A stretch of 64,000 bases of DNA from JALORV01 sp963702595 (GTDB lineage Bacteria > Pseudomonadota > Gammaproteobacteria > Burkholderiales > Burkholderiaceae_F): contig CAVPDC010000018.1 of the NCBI GenBank assembly GCA_963702595.1, forward strand, positions 1 to 64,000, in the 5' to 3' direction. Each line of letters begins with the position of its first letter. Position 1 is the stretch's first letter. Of this stretch, positions 51,597 to 61,356 are shown piece after piece. The notes beneath the pieces are model-generated. The model searched no databases. It was not told the origin of the DNA and saw nothing but the letters and a program-made list of their open reading frames with translations. The translations under genes and the position numbers were made by a program.

Positions 51597-54419
51597 ATGA
51601 AGCGCATGTTGTTCAACGCCACGCATGCAGAGGAACTGCGCGTGGCGATCGTCGACGGCCAGAAGCTGATCGACATCGATATCGAGACTGCGGGTCGAGA
51701 GCAACGCAAGTCGAACATCTACAAGGGCGTCATTACCCGCGTCGAGCCCAGTCTCGAAGCGTGTTTCGTCGACTACGGCGAGGAGCGCCACGGGTTCCTG
51801 CCGTTCAAGGAAGTCTCCCGCTCCTACTTCCGTGAGGGCGTGGACGTCCGCAGCGCGAGCATCAAGGAAGCGCTGCGCGAGGGTCAGGAACTCCTGGTCC
51901 AGGTCGAGAAGGAAGAGCGCGGCAACAAGGGCGCCGCGCTCACCACGTTCATCTCGCTGGCCGGCCGCTACCTCGTGCTGATGCCGAACAACCCGCGCGG
52001 TGGCGGCGTGTCGCGTCGCATCGAGGGCGAGGACCGGCAGGAACTTCGCGACACGATGGACAAGCTCGAACTGCCGGCCGGCATGTCGATCATCGCGCGC
52101 ACTGCAGGCATTGGCCGCACGGCCGAGGAACTGCAGTGGGACCTCAACTACCTGATGAAGCTCTGGCTTGCGATTGAGGATGCATCGCGGCCGCAGTACG
52201 AACTCGCCGTCGACGATCCGGATCATCCCGGCAAGAAGAAGGTGAGCTACGTCGACGACACCACGAGCCCCGATGGCCAGCGACTGAAGCGCGCCAACCC
52301 GGCCCCGTTCCTGATCGTCGAGGAGTCCAACCTCGTCATCCGGGCGATCCGCGACTACTTCCATCCGGAGATCGGCGAGATCCTGGTCGACACCGACGAC
52401 ATCTACGAGCAGGCGCGCCAGTTCATGGCGCACGTGATGCCGGACAACGTTTCGCGCGTGAAGCGGTACAAGGACGACGTACCGTTGTTCTCCCGGTTCC
52501 AGATCGAGCATCAGATCGAGACGGCGCATGCGCGCACGGTCCCGCTGCCCTCGGGCGGCGCGATCGTCATCGACCACACCGAGGCGCTGGTGGCGGTCGA
52601 CGTCAACTCGGCGCGCTCCACGCGCGGCTCTGACATCGAGGAAACCGCGACCCGCACGAATCTCGAGGCAGCCGATGAGGCCGCGCGCCAGCTGCGGCTG
52701 CGCGACCTGGGCGGACTGATCGTCATCGACTTCATCGACATGGAGGAGTCGAAGAACCAGAAGGCAGTCGAGAACCGTCTGAAGGACGCGCTGCATTACG
52801 ACCGCGCCCGCGTGCAGATGGGCAAGATCTCGCGCTTCGGCCTGATGGAGCTTTCGCGCCAGCGCCTGCGCCCCGCGCTCAGCGAAGGCAGCCATGTCAC
52901 CTGCCCGCGCTGCAACGGTGTCGGAGTGATCCGCGATACCGAAAGCTCGGCGCTGCATGTCCTGCGCATCCTGCAGGAAGAGGCGATGAAGGACAACACG
53001 GCTGCAGTTCATGCGCAGGTGCCGGTCGAAGTCGCCACCTTCCTGCTGAACGAGAAGCGCGGCGACATCGCCAAGCTGGAAGCACGTCTGCGCGTGTCGG
53101 TGGTGCTGATACCGAACAAGTTCATCGAGACGCCTCACTATCACGTCGAGCGCCTGCGGCACGACGATCCGCGCCTGGATGAATCAAAGGCCAGCTTTGA
53201 ACGCGCCGCTGAACTCGCACCAAGCACGGACACGCCGTATACGCGCGGCAAGGTCGAAGAAGAGCGCGGCCGCCCGAAGCAGGAGGCGGTGGTCAAGGGC
53301 ATCGTGCCCGAGACGCCTGCGCCCATGACCGTGCCTCTGCCCGCCGCGGTGGTGGCGCCGTCATTGCCCGCCGCCCCGGCGCGGGCAGGACTGTGGGGGC
53401 GCATCGTTTCGTTCTTCACCGGAGAGATGCCCGCCGTCCAGCCGGCCGCACTGCCGGCACCCGTCAAGGTCGTCGGCGAGAAGCCGGCCCGCGAAGGCGA
53501 CGGCCGCGGTGATCGTCGCCGCGGACGCGGCGAGCGCGATGGACGGCGTGATGGCCGCCGCGACGACAAGCGCGGTGGACGCGGTGAGGAGCGGAAAGAC
53601 GGCCGTCGAGGCGACAAACGCGAAGAACGCCGTCCCGCCGATGGAGCGGCGCGGCCCGAGCGCGACGCTGCTCCACGCGAAGCAACGGCGGAGGAAACAC
53701 CACCGCCGAACAGAAATCGCAAGCCAGGCGAACGCCGCGGCGAACGCAAGGAACGCGTCGAGCCTGTCGAGGCACCAACTGCCGCACTGGTCCCCGTCGC
53801 GCCAGCGGAAATGGCTGAGCCGGTGATACCGGTCGGTGGAGCGCTCGTCACCGCTGACGCGACAACGGCGGAGGCGCAATCCGAGGAGCGCCGAGGCCGT
53901 AAGCGTCGTCGCCGTCGCGGGCGTGGTGGCCGGGGCGCTGAAGGTGAATCGGCCCTGAGTACAGACAAGTCGGCCGAGGCCGACGAACTGGTCGAGGACG
54001 AAGAAACCGATCAGACGGAGCTTGTTCCGGCGGTCGTCGCGGCGGCGGTCGCTCCTTCGATGGCGCCTCTGGTGGAGCCGCTGGCCGAACCGGCGACTTC
54101 ACGCGACAAAGATCTGCCAGTCGCGCAGCAGCGTCCGGTCGCCGTCAAAGCGCCGGAGATGATCGTCATGCCGACGACCTACGCGCTGCCTGACGTTGCG
54201 CCGGCGCCGATGCAGATCGAGCAACTGCAGGCCGTCCTGCAACTGGCCGGGTTGAGCCTAGTGCAGACGGAGCCCCGCAAGTTCAGTGAGACTCAGGCTC
54301 GACTGGCCGCGGAGCCGCGCCTGGCGCGCGTGCCGCGCGAGCGTCCTCAGTTGCCAGCGCTCGACGAAGGTCCGTTGATCCAGGTCGAGACGCGTTCGGG
54401 ACAAAGCCCGTCCGCCTAG
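51597..54419 (+). CDS. rne: Ribonuclease E
   Basis: 940 residues; ATG at 51597 chosen because AAGGAG lies 5 nt before it and KRMLFNATHAEELRVAIVDG follows. S1 domain about 38-120 (SNIYKGVITRVEPSLEACFV), the catalytic DNase I-like domain with DVNSARSTRGSDIEETATRT, and the zinc link C436-x2-C439 in TCPRCNGVGV that ties dimers together. Beyond about residue 545 the protein is an Arg- and Glu-rich disordered scaffold (GDRRRGRGERDGRRDGRRD). It initiates mRNA decay and rRNA processing and builds the degradosome. Confidence 0.96.
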   Translation: MKRMLFNATHAEELRVAIVDGQKLIDIDIETAGREQRKSNIYKGVITRVEPSLEACFVDYGEERHGFLPFKEVSRSYFREGVDVRSASIKEALREGQELLVQVEKEERGNKGAALTTFISLAGRYLVLMPNNPRGGGVSRRIEGEDRQELRDTMDKLELPAGMSIIARTAGIGRTAEELQWDLNYLMKLWLAIEDASRPQYELAVDDPDHPGKKKVSYVDDTTSPDGQRLKRANPAPFLIVEESNLVIRAIRDYFHPEIGEILVDTDDIYEQARQFMAHVMPDNVSRVKRYKDDVPLFSRFQIEHQIETAHARTVPLPSGGAIVIDHTEALVAVDVNSARSTRGSDIEETATRTNLEAADEAARQLRLRDLGGLIVIDFIDMEESKNQKAVENRLKDALHYDRARVQMGKISRFGLMELSRQRLRPALSEGSHVTCPRCNGVGVIRDTESSALHVLRILQEEAMKDNTAAVHAQVPVEVATFLLNEKRGDIAKLEARLRVSVVLIPNKFIETPHYHVERLRHDDPRLDESKASFERAAELAPSTDTPYTRGKVEEERGRPKQEAVVKGIVPETPAPMTVPLPAAVVAPSLPAAPARAGLWGRIVSFFTGEMPAVQPAALPAPVKVVGEKPAREGDGRGDRRRGRGERDGRRDGRRDDKRGGRGEERKDGRRGDKREERRPADGAARPERDAAPREATAEETPPPNRNRKPGERRGERKERVEPVEAPTAALVPVAPAEMAEPVIPVGGALVTADATTAEAQSEERRGRKRRRRRGRGGRGAEGESALSTDKSAEADELVEDEETDQTELVPAVVAAAVAPSMAPLVEPLAEPATSRDKDLPVAQQRPVAVKAPEMIVMPTTYALPDVAPAPMQIEQLQAVLQLAGLSLVQTEPRKFSETQARLAAEPRLARVPRERPQLPALDEGPLIQVETRSGQSPSA

Positions 54420-54430
54420 TGTGGGTAAGG

Positions 54431-54458
54431 GGCGCGGCGTGACGCGCCGCGCCTTGTT
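54431..54458 (+). terminator. Probable terminator after rne
   Basis: GGCGCGGCG and CGCCGCGCC form a 9-bp stem around a 5-nt loop (54431-54453), followed by TTGTT, 12 bases after the rne stop and 28 before moaA. The U-tract is weak. Confidence 0.55.
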
Positions 54459-54485
54459 GCGCGTTCCGCCGCTACCATTGGACGC

Positions 54486-55607
54486 ATGACCGACCGCATT
54501 ATCCAGTTGCTCGACCTGCGCACGGCGCGGCTGGCCGTGCCCGGTGTGTCCGCCGCCGGGCAGCCCGCGGGCGAGGTGCGCGACCGCCTCGGGCGGCCGT
54601 TGCGCGACCTTCGAATCTCCGTCACGGACCGCTGCAACTTTCGCTGCACCTATTGCATGCCGAAAGAAATCTTCGACCGCGATTACCGGTTCCTGCCGCA
54701 CGCCGACCTGCTGAGCTTTGAAGAGATCACGCGTTTGGTGCAGGCCTTCATCGCGCTCGGCGTCGAGAAAGTCCGCCTGACCGGAGGCGAACCTCTGCTG
54801 CGCAAGGATCTGCACCGGCTCGTTGAAATGCTGGTGCGCCTGACGACGATCGACGGCCGTCCTCTCGACATCGCGCTCACGACCAACGGCTCGCTGCTTG
54901 CACGAAAGGCTCGCGCCCTCGCTGACGCCGGACTGCGGCGCGTCACCGTTTCCCTCGACGGCCTGGATGATGCGGTGTTCAGGCGCATGAACGACGTGGA
55001 CTTCGAGGTAGCCGAAGTTCTCGCGGGAATCGATGCCGCGACCGCCGCCGGACTGGGGCCGGTGAAGGTGAACATGGTCGTCAAGCGCGGCGTCAACGAC
55101 GGCGAGGTTGTGCCGATGGCGCGCCGGTTTCGCGGGACGGGCCAGATCGTCCGGTTCATCGAGTTCATGGATGTCGGAAGTTCCAACGGCTGGCGCATGG
55201 ACGACGTCGTGCCGTCGGCCGAAATCATCGAACGCATCGGGCGCGAGGTTGGGCCTCTCAGCGCGATCGACGCGAACTACCCCGGTGAAGTCGCCGAGCG
55301 CTGGCGTTATCGCGACGGAGGTGGTGAGATCGGGGTGATCTCCAGCGTCACCCAGGCCTTTTGCAGCAGCTGCACCCGGGCGCGGCTCTCGACGGAGGGC
55401 ATGCTTTATCTGTGTCTGTTTGCAGACCGCGGATATGACCTGCGGCGCTTGTTGCGCGGCGCGCCGGATCAGCCCGCGGCGGATCTTGCGGTCCTGCAGG
55501 CGTCCATCGCCCGCATCTGGAGCGAGCGCGCTGACCGTTATTCGGAGCTTCGCTCCGAGGCGACCGCGCGCAGACCCAAGGTCGAGATGTCCTACATCGG
55601 CGGCTGA
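54486..55607 (+). CDS. moaA: GTP 3',8-cyclase MoaA
   Basis: 373 residues. Radical SAM cluster C50, C54, C57 in TDRCNFRCTYCMPK, the second 4Fe-4S site in AFCSSCTRARLSTEGMLYLC, and a closing MSYIGG (the conserved GG tail). With MoaC it forms cyclic pyranopterin monophosphate, the first step of molybdenum cofactor synthesis. The N-terminus is about 35 residues longer than in E. coli; a later start before VRDRLGRPLRDLRIS is possible but no internal ATG supports it. No other moa gene is nearby. Confidence 0.95.
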   Translation: MTDRIIQLLDLRTARLAVPGVSAAGQPAGEVRDRLGRPLRDLRISVTDRCNFRCTYCMPKEIFDRDYRFLPHADLLSFEEITRLVQAFIALGVEKVRLTGGEPLLRKDLHRLVEMLVRLTTIDGRPLDIALTTNGSLLARKARALADAGLRRVTVSLDGLDDAVFRRMNDVDFEVAEVLAGIDAATAAGLGPVKVNMVVKRGVNDGEVVPMARRFRGTGQIVRFIEFMDVGSSNGWRMDDVVPSAEIIERIGREVGPLSAIDANYPGEVAERWRYRDGGGEIGVISSVTQAFCSSCTRARLSTEGMLYLCLFADRGYDLRRLLRGAPDQPAADLAVLQASIARIWSERADRYSELRSEATARRPKVEMSYIGG

Positions 55608-55645
55608 TATCGATGCGGAACGCCGCGATCGACAAGGGCCTGTTG

Positions 55646-55677
55646 ACGCTTGGCTCGCACATGCGCGAGCCAGGCGT
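55646..55677. terminator. Bidirectional terminator between moaA and aldehyde dehydrogenase
   Basis: ACGCTTGGCTCGC (55646-55658) and GCGAGCCAGGCGT (55665-55677) pair over 13 positions with one G-T, loop ACATGC. It sits between the convergent stops at 55607 and 55687. U-tracts are short on both sides. Confidence 0.6.
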
Positions 55678-55686
55678 TTACGGACC

Positions 55687-57105
55687 CTACAAGCGTTTCA
55701 TCAGCCTCAGCATCGTAGAGACGATCGGCCGGTAAGGCGGCATGAAGAGGTTCATACCGTTCAGGCGCGACTGCCGGAACACGGGCGTCAGTTTGCTGAA
55801 GGTGTCAAAGCCCCACTTGCCGTGGTAGTGGCCCATGCCGGATGGGCCGATTCCACCGAACGGCAGTTCCTCCTGCGCCACGTGCATCAGCGTTTCGTTG
55901 ACGCACACGCCGCCTGCATGGGTCTGCTTCAGCGCGCGTTCCGCCCGGGCGGCATCGTTGTCGAACCAGTAAAGCGCAAGCGGTCGCGGCTGGGCATTGA
56001 CGAATGCGACCGCCTCGTCGACCTTGTCGTAGCCGATGACCGGCAGCACCGGGCCGAAGATCTCTTCGCGCATGACGTCGAGTGAACGGGGCGGATCGAC
56101 CAGCACCGTCGGTGCGAGGCGATGGACTTCGTCGGCGCGATCGGCCCCTGCGAAGAGCGGCACGACTTTGACGCCGGCCGCGACCGCCTGATCAACGTAG
56201 CCGATCAGCCGACCGTAGTGCCGCTGATTGATGACGCTGCAATAGTTCGGGTCCTGCAGCCCCCGCGGGTACATGCGCACAGCGTTTGCCTGCAGCGCCG
56301 CAACGAAGGCCGGGACGCTGGCCCGCGGGACGAGGACGTAGTCGGGCGCGATGCATGTCTGGCCGGCGTTGAGCAGCTTCCCCGCCAGCACGCGCTGCGC
56401 GGCCCGCTCGATCGGGTAATCCGGAGCGACCACGGTCGGCGACTTGCCGCCGAGTTCCAGCGTGACAGGCGTCAGGTTTGGCGCGGCGGCCGCCATGACA
56501 TGCCGTCCGACCACTGTTGAACCGGTGAACAGAAGGTGATCGAACGGCAAAGCGGAGAACTGCGCCGCCACGTCAGGTCCGCCGGTAATGACATCGACCT
56601 CGTCGGCCGGAAAGTGCTTGCCGACCAGGTCCGCAAATAGCTGCGAAAACGTCGGTGTGTACTCCGACATCTTCACCATCGCCCGGTTGCCGGCAACCAG
56701 TGCCGCGACCAGCGGGCCGATCGCGAGGAACAAGGGATAGTTCCAGGGGACGATGATGCCGACCACACCGACCGGCCGCGGCATCACATGCGCGCGCGCC
56801 GGCAAGAACCACTTCGAGACCAGGGCGCCGCGAGGCCGCATCCACTGCTCGCCGTGCCTCAGCGCTCCCTTGATCTCGGCCAGGCTCGGAAAGATCTCCG
56901 CAATCTGGGACTCCATCCGGGGGCGGCCGCCAAAGTCCTGATCGATCGCCGCTTCGATCTCGGACTCGTGCTCGCAGACCAGTCGCCGCAGTCGCTCAAG
57001 GCGATCGCGCCGAGTCCGCCATTCAGGGAACGGCGCGGCATCGTAGCTGGCACGCTGGCGCTCGAACGAAGTGTGCAAGTCGGATGGGATGTCGAGGGCG
57101 TTCAT
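55687..57105 (-). CDS. calB: Coniferyl aldehyde dehydrogenase
   Basis: 472 residues from the ATG at 57105. NAD-binding PWNYPLFLAIGPLVAALVAG, Glu in TLELGGKSPTVV, catalytic Cys in LNAGQTCIAPDYVL and EEIFGPVLPVIGYD. The ending with FDTFSKLTPVFRQSRLNGMN and the short N-terminus match the CalB subgroup that oxidises coniferyl and related aldehydes; other long-chain aldehydes are possible. It stands alone, convergent with moaA and divergent from the transporter gene. Confidence 0.88.
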   Translation of the reverse strand: MNALDIPSDLHTSFERQRASYDAAPFPEWRTRRDRLERLRRLVCEHESEIEAAIDQDFGGRPRMESQIAEIFPSLAEIKGALRHGEQWMRPRGALVSKWFLPARAHVMPRPVGVVGIIVPWNYPLFLAIGPLVAALVAGNRAMVKMSEYTPTFSQLFADLVGKHFPADEVDVITGGPDVAAQFSALPFDHLLFTGSTVVGRHVMAAAAPNLTPVTLELGGKSPTVVAPDYPIERAAQRVLAGKLLNAGQTCIAPDYVLVPRASVPAFVAALQANAVRMYPRGLQDPNYCSVINQRHYGRLIGYVDQAVAAGVKVVPLFAGADRADEVHRLAPTVLVDPPRSLDVMREEIFGPVLPVIGYDKVDEAVAFVNAQPRPLALYWFDNDAARAERALKQTHAGGVCVNETLMHVAQEELPFGGIGPSGMGHYHGKWGFDTFSKLTPVFRQSRLNGMNLFMPPYRPIVSTMLRLMKRL

Positions 57106-57191
57106 GCAAGTCCCGAGTTTGAAACCCCGCAAAGCTTACTGCGCACGCGTGGAGGCTGTGTTCCAATCTGCTCGCTCCATGGAGGGGTGAG

Positions 57192-58436
57192 ATGCAACAG
57201 TTGCAGAGCGCCGTCGGCCTCATCGGGCTGCTGGCGCTGGCGTGGGCGGTATCCGAGCGACGCCGCGAAGTCCCATGGCGCCTGGTTGCGAGCGGGATAG
57301 GACTCGCACTGGCACTGGCAGTCCTCTTTCTGAAGGTGCCGCCGCTCGCGACATTGCTCGCGAGCCTCAACACGGCACTTGATGTATTCGAGCACGCATT
57401 GCAGGCCGGAACCGGCCTCGTGTTTGGTTACCTCGGTGGTGCCGAGCCCCCGTTCACCGTGACGGCGCCGGCGGCCACGTTCGTTCTGGCGTTTCGGGCC
57501 CTGCCGCTGGTGCTGCTCGTCGCTGCCATGTCCGCCCTGCTCTTCCATTGGGGCGTCTTGCCGCTGCTGGTGCGTGCGTTCGCACGCCTGCTCGAGCGCA
57601 CGATGGGACTGGGTGGGGCAGTCGGTGTCTCCGCCGCGGCGAACGTCTACGTCGGCATGGTGGAAGCTCCCCTGGTCATCGCACCCTATCTCGCGGGCCT
57701 CTCGCGGGGTGAACTCTTCATCGTCATGAACTGCGGCATGGCCACGATCGCCGGGACTGTCCTGGTTCTCTATGCCACCTTTCTCGCTCCGATCATCCCG
57801 AACGCCCTGGGCCATCTGCTGGTGGCATCGATCGTGGCCACTCCCATGGCCATCGCGGTCGCTTCGATCATGGTGCCACCCCGACTGACCCCCGGTACAA
57901 AGGTCGGCTTCGAGCGCCCGGATGCGAATGCGGTGGCAGCGCTCACCCGGGGCACGCTCGAAGGACTGCAACTGCTCCTGAATATCGTGGCGATGCTGGT
58001 CGTGTTCGTTGCACTTGTGGCCCTTGTCAACGGACTGCTCGACCTGCTGCCCGCGATCGGCGGGACGGCCCTCACCCTCGAGCGCATCTTTGGCTGGCTC
58101 TTCGCGCCGCTGGCCTGGCTGATCGGCATTCCTTGGGCAGAGGTGCCGACGGCCGGAAGCCTGCTCGGCAAGAAGACGGTGCTGAACGAACTGATCGCTT
58201 ACCTTGACCTGGCGCAGTTGCCCCCGGCCGCTCTGTCCGATCGCAGCCGCCTGCTGATGACGTACGCACTGTGCGGCTTCGCGAACTTCGGCAGCCTCGG
58301 AATCATGTTGGGCGGCCTGTCGGCGTTGCTTCCGGCCGGGCGCCGTGCGGAAATGGCCGAACTGGGGATGAAGTCCGTGTTCGCCGGACTGCTCTCCACC
58401 TGTGCCACGGCCGCGCTCGTCGGGATGCTCGTCTGA
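57192..58436 (+). CDS. Concentrative nucleoside transporter (NupC/CNT-like)
   Basis: 414 residues, about ten helices, no signal peptide. LVFGYLGGAEPPF, SAAANVYVGMVEAPLVIAPY (with the conserved E of the substrate site) and YALCGFANFGSLGIMLGGLS are CNT signatures. It imports nucleosides with protons or sodium. GAGG lies 8 nt before the start. Its stop overlaps the acetyltransferase start by one base (TGATG), so the two genes are co-translated. Confidence 0.92.
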   Translation: MQQLQSAVGLIGLLALAWAVSERRREVPWRLVASGIGLALALAVLFLKVPPLATLLASLNTALDVFEHALQAGTGLVFGYLGGAEPPFTVTAPAATFVLAFRALPLVLLVAAMSALLFHWGVLPLLVRAFARLLERTMGLGGAVGVSAAANVYVGMVEAPLVIAPYLAGLSRGELFIVMNCGMATIAGTVLVLYATFLAPIIPNALGHLLVASIVATPMAIAVASIMVPPRLTPGTKVGFERPDANAVAALTRGTLEGLQLLLNIVAMLVVFVALVALVNGLLDLLPAIGGTALTLERIFGWLFAPLAWLIGIPWAEVPTAGSLLGKKTVLNELIAYLDLAQLPPAALSDRSRLLMTYALCGFANFGSLGIMLGGLSALLPAGRRAEMAELGMKSVFAGLLSTCATAALVGMLV

Positions 58437-58984
58437 TGGACATTCCCGCCCTGCAAGGCAAGCGCGTCCTGCTGCGCGGCTGGCAAGCACGCGATGCCGA
58501 ACAGTTCGCCGCCCTGAATGCAGATCCAGTCGTGATGGAGTTCTTTCCTGCGACACTGTCGAGGGCCGAGAGCGACGCCATGATCGCGCGGGCGCAAGCG
58601 GGTCTCGAATCGCGCGGCTGGGGCTTCTGGTGCCTCGAGATCGACGGGAACTGCACCGGCTTCGTGGGCCTGTCGGTACCGACGTTCGAAGCCCACTTCA
58701 CACCCTGTGTCGAAGTCGGCTGGCGCATGGCGGGTGCCTGCTGGGGACGCGGTTACGCGACCGAGGCCGCGCGGCTCGCCCTGGACTTTGGGTTCCGCCA
58801 GCTCGCGCTGCCCGAGATCGTGTCGTTCACGGCCCTCAGGAACGTGCGGTCGCGGCGCGTCATGGAGCGCCTTGGCATGGCGAACGACGTGACCGGCGAG
58901 TTTGACCACCCGCGCGTTCCAGCCGGGCATCCGCTGCGCCCTCATGTTCTTTACCGACTGAAGAATCCACACAAAACTGTCTAG
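58436..58984 (+). CDS. GNAT acetyltransferase, RimJ/RimL type
   Basis: 182 residues. VLLRGWQARDAEQFAALNAD at the start, CVEVGWRMAGACWGRGYATE with the acetyl-CoA loop, and RSRRVMERLGM at the end mark the RimJ/RimL-like GNAT group. Substrate unknown: N-terminal amines of proteins or small amines. Coupled to the nucleoside transporter, which may hint at a nucleoside-derived amine. The following 87 bases are unusually AT-rich and contain no clear terminator. Confidence 0.88.
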   Translation: MDIPALQGKRVLLRGWQARDAEQFAALNADPVVMEFFPATLSRAESDAMIARAQAGLESRGWGFWCLEIDGNCTGFVGLSVPTFEAHFTPCVEVGWRMAGACWGRGYATEAARLALDFGFRQLALPEIVSFTALRNVRSRRVMERLGMANDVTGEFDHPRVPAGHPLRPHVLYRLKNPHKTV

Positions 58985-59071
58985 CAATTCACTTTAGAAA
59001 TAAATGCCAAGCCACTGTTTCTTATACCTTCTTGGCCGCCGATCTGCCACTTCTCGAGCAACAACTTTAAA

Positions 59072-59842
59072 TTAGCGCTTTAACAAATTGAAAAGGCTAT
59101 AGAAATTAGCCGTGGTGGCTTGTCCAATGGCATCCACTTCAACATTCCGAAGCTCCGCCAGTTTCGCGGCGATGTGTCGCACGAAGGCCGGTTCGTTTGA
59201 CTTGCCGCGATGGGGCACCGGCGCCAGGTAAGGCGAATCGGTCTCGATCAGGAGTCGGTCGAGTGGCACCATGGTGGCCGTGGCTTGAAGCTCCCTGGCG
59301 CTCTTGAACGTGACGATGCCCGAGAACGAGATGTAGAAGCCGAGGTCGAGCGCGTGGCGCGCAACCTCTTCCGACTCCGTGAAGCAGTGCATGACCCCGC
59401 CCACTTCGTCCGCACCCTCCTCGCGCATGATGCGCAGCGTGTCGGCGGCCGCGGACCGGGTATGGATGATCAGGGGCTTGCGGCAGGCGCGCGCGGCCCG
59501 GATGTGGGCCCGGAATCTCTCCCGCTGCCAGTCCAGCGGCTCCGGGAGGCGGTAGTAGTCCAGCCCGGTCTCCCCGATCGCAACGACCTTGGCGTGCTGG
59601 GCGAGATCCACCAGCGCTTCGACCGACGGCTCGGGTGTCCCGGTGGAGTCGGGATGGACGCCCACGGAGGCATAGACATTGTCGTGCCGGGTAGCGCTAT
59701 CCAGTACCGCGGGAAACTCCGGCAGCGTCGTGCAGACGCTCAGCGCCGCCTCGACCCCTGCTGACCGCATCCGGGCCAGCACGCCAGGCAGGTCGCCCGA
59801 CAGTTCAGGAAATGCCAGGTGGCAATGGGAGTCAACGAACAT
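59072..59842 (-). CDS. tatD: TatD-family DNase
   Basis: 256 residues. Metal ligands: DSHCHL at the start, GETGLDYYR, PLIIHTRSA, VMHCFTES and ETDSPYLAPVPHRGKSNEPA. It acts as a 3'-5' exonuclease on DNA or RNA and in oxidative-damage repair. At the end of the mltG-tmk-holB-pilZ-tatD run, a standard order. Confidence 0.95.
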   Translation of the reverse strand: MFVDSHCHLAFPELSGDLPGVLARMRSAGVEAALSVCTTLPEFPAVLDSATRHDNVYASVGVHPDSTGTPEPSVEALVDLAQHAKVVAIGETGLDYYRLPEPLDWQRERFRAHIRAARACRKPLIIHTRSAAADTLRIMREEGADEVGGVMHCFTESEEVARHALDLGFYISFSGIVTFKSARELQATATMVPLDRLLIETDSPYLAPVPHRGKSNEPAFVRHIAAKLAELRNVEVDAIGQATTANFYSLFNLLKR

Positions 59843-59894
59843 TGAAGGCGGTCACGGCTGTGATCCGTGGGCGGAGCTTCCGACCGCCGGGAGA

Positions 59895-60281
59895 CTACAG
59901 CGTGTGGGTGGGACGCGCCGATTTGAGGGCCGCGCCCAGCGAGTCCTCGATGCGCTTGCGTGCCGTCATTCCCGACTCGTCGGCCGGGAAATGCACGCCG
60001 ATGCCCGGCGTCTTGTTACCGCCGGCGGCGGGGCTGATCCAGACGACCTTGCCCGCCACCGGAATCCGCGTCGGATCATCCAGGAGCGTCAGGATCAGGT
60101 AGACATCATCTCCAAGCTGGTATGGACGCGTCGTCGGAACAAAGATGCCGCCATTCTTCAGGTACGGCATGTAGGCCGCATACAAAGCAGCCTTTTCCTT
60201 GATCGACAGTGATAAGACGGCAGGTCGAACACTGGCTTGCTGGCCGTTGCCCGCTGCCTTGGCTCCCGCTGGGTCATTCAT
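59895..60281 (-). CDS. pilZ: Type IV pilus PilZ domain protein
   Basis: 128 residues. LSLSIKEKAALYAAYMPYLK and GGIFVPTTRPYQLGDDVYLI are the PilZ of the pilus type, which lacks the RxxxR of c-di-GMP binders; GVVWISP-like and GIGVHFP follow. It works with the pilus assembly ATPase PilB. 22 bp behind holB. Confidence 0.94.
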   Translation of the reverse strand: MNDPAGAKAAGNGQQASVRPAVLSLSIKEKAALYAAYMPYLKNGGIFVPTTRPYQLGDDVYLILTLLDDPTRIPVAGKVVWISPAAGGNKTPGIGVHFPADESGMTARKRIEDSLGAALKSARPTHTL

Positions 60282-60303
60282 CAGCCGTTCGTATCCCCGT
60301 CCG

Positions 60304-61356
60304 TTAGCGCGCGGGCCGGACCGCGTCCAGATAGCCCATCAGCAGGCCTTCCACAGCGAGCCGCGTGTTGAGCGGATGATCGGCTGTTGCCTGCGCGTTG
60401 GCGAGTTCGCCGAGCCATCCCAGCAATCGTTCCAGGTCACACTCGCGTGCGACCGCGGCCAGCGCCTTTTTCTGCTTCGGATAATAACGAACGCGCGCGG
60501 CCGTCCTTTCCGCCAATAAGTCCCATCCCCAACGCTGAAACAGACGGATCGCATCGCCCAGGGAAGTGTCCTTCGGTACGGCGGCAACGATGTCGGGCGG
60601 ACTCAGCCGGCCGCCTTTGGCCAGCAGTTCCAGCAGACGGGACTTCAGCTCAGGCGCGAGGCGACGCGCATCGTTCTCGTCCGGATGTGCAAGTTCCATC
60701 GGGGCGCCCCCGGCTTCGGCCAAGGCATCCTCCGCATCGGCTATTCCCTGACCGCGCAGCCAGGCAAGCGCTGCATCCCGACTCGGGACCGGCGCCCGCA
60801 GCAGGACGCAGCGCGAACGAACCGTCGGCAGCACGGCATCGATTTCGTCTGTAACCGCCAGGAAAAGCGCGCCAGGCGGCGGCTCCTCGAGCAGCTTCAG
60901 CAGCGCATTTGCGGCCGGTCCGTTAAGAGATTCGGCCGGCGCGAGTATGACAATGCGGCGGCCGCCGCGATGCGCTGCAAGTGTCAGGAATTCCGTGATT
61001 GCGCGAACCTGGTCAATACGGATCTCGCGGCTGGCCTTGGTCGGCTTGGTTGGGGTCGACGCGACCTCGGTTTCTTCGGCATCCTCACGCTGCGGCTGAT
61101 CGATCTCCGGTATCAGCCGGCGCAGATCCGGATGGTTCTCCGCCGCCAGCAGATGGCAACTTGGGCACTGGCCGCAGGATCGGCCCTCGCGATCGGGCGC
61201 CTCGCATAGCAGTGCGTGCGCCAGGGCGTGTGCGAAGTGCCGCTTGCCGATGCCGCGCGCCCCGTGCAGCAGCAGCGCGTGGGGGATGCGCTCAGGCGCC
61301 GTGGCCAGCTGTCGCCACAGCGGTTCCTGCCACGGCAGCGGCATCAGCCGTTCCAT
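60304..61356 (-). CDS. holB: DNA polymerase III delta' subunit
   Basis: 350 residues. LLLHGARGIGKRHFAHALAH (degenerate P-loop), a zinc site C-x2-C-x2-C in RSCGQCPSCHLL, and LLKLLEEPPPGALFLAVTDE. Part of the clamp loader; it opens the beta clamp at replication start. Overlaps tmk by 13 bp. Confidence 0.94.
   Translation of the reverse strand: MERLMPLPWQEPLWRQLATAPERIPHALLLHGARGIGKRHFAHALAHALLCEAPDREGRSCGQCPSCHLLAAENHPDLRRLIPEIDQPQREDAEETEVASTPTKPTKASREIRIDQVRAITEFLTLAAHRGGRRIVILAPAESLNGPAANALLKLLEEPPPGALFLAVTDEIDAVLPTVRSRCVLLRAPVPSRDAALAWLRGQGIADAEDALAEAGGAPMELAHPDENDARRLAPELKSRLLELLAKGGRLSPPDIVAAVPKDTSLGDAIRLFQRWGWDLLAERTAARVRYYPKQKKALAAVARECDLERLLGWLGELANAQATADHPLNTRLAVEGLLMGYLDAVRPAR

Noticed and set aside
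50955..53162. 735-codon minus-strand ORF
   Set aside because: Lies antisense to rne and its leader, has the His/Arg/Asp-rich composition of a GC-rich shadow frame, and matches no family.
57102..58556. 484-codon minus-strand ORF
   Set aside because: Antisense to the nucleoside transporter; composition Glu/Arg/Gln-rich with no domain, a shadow frame.
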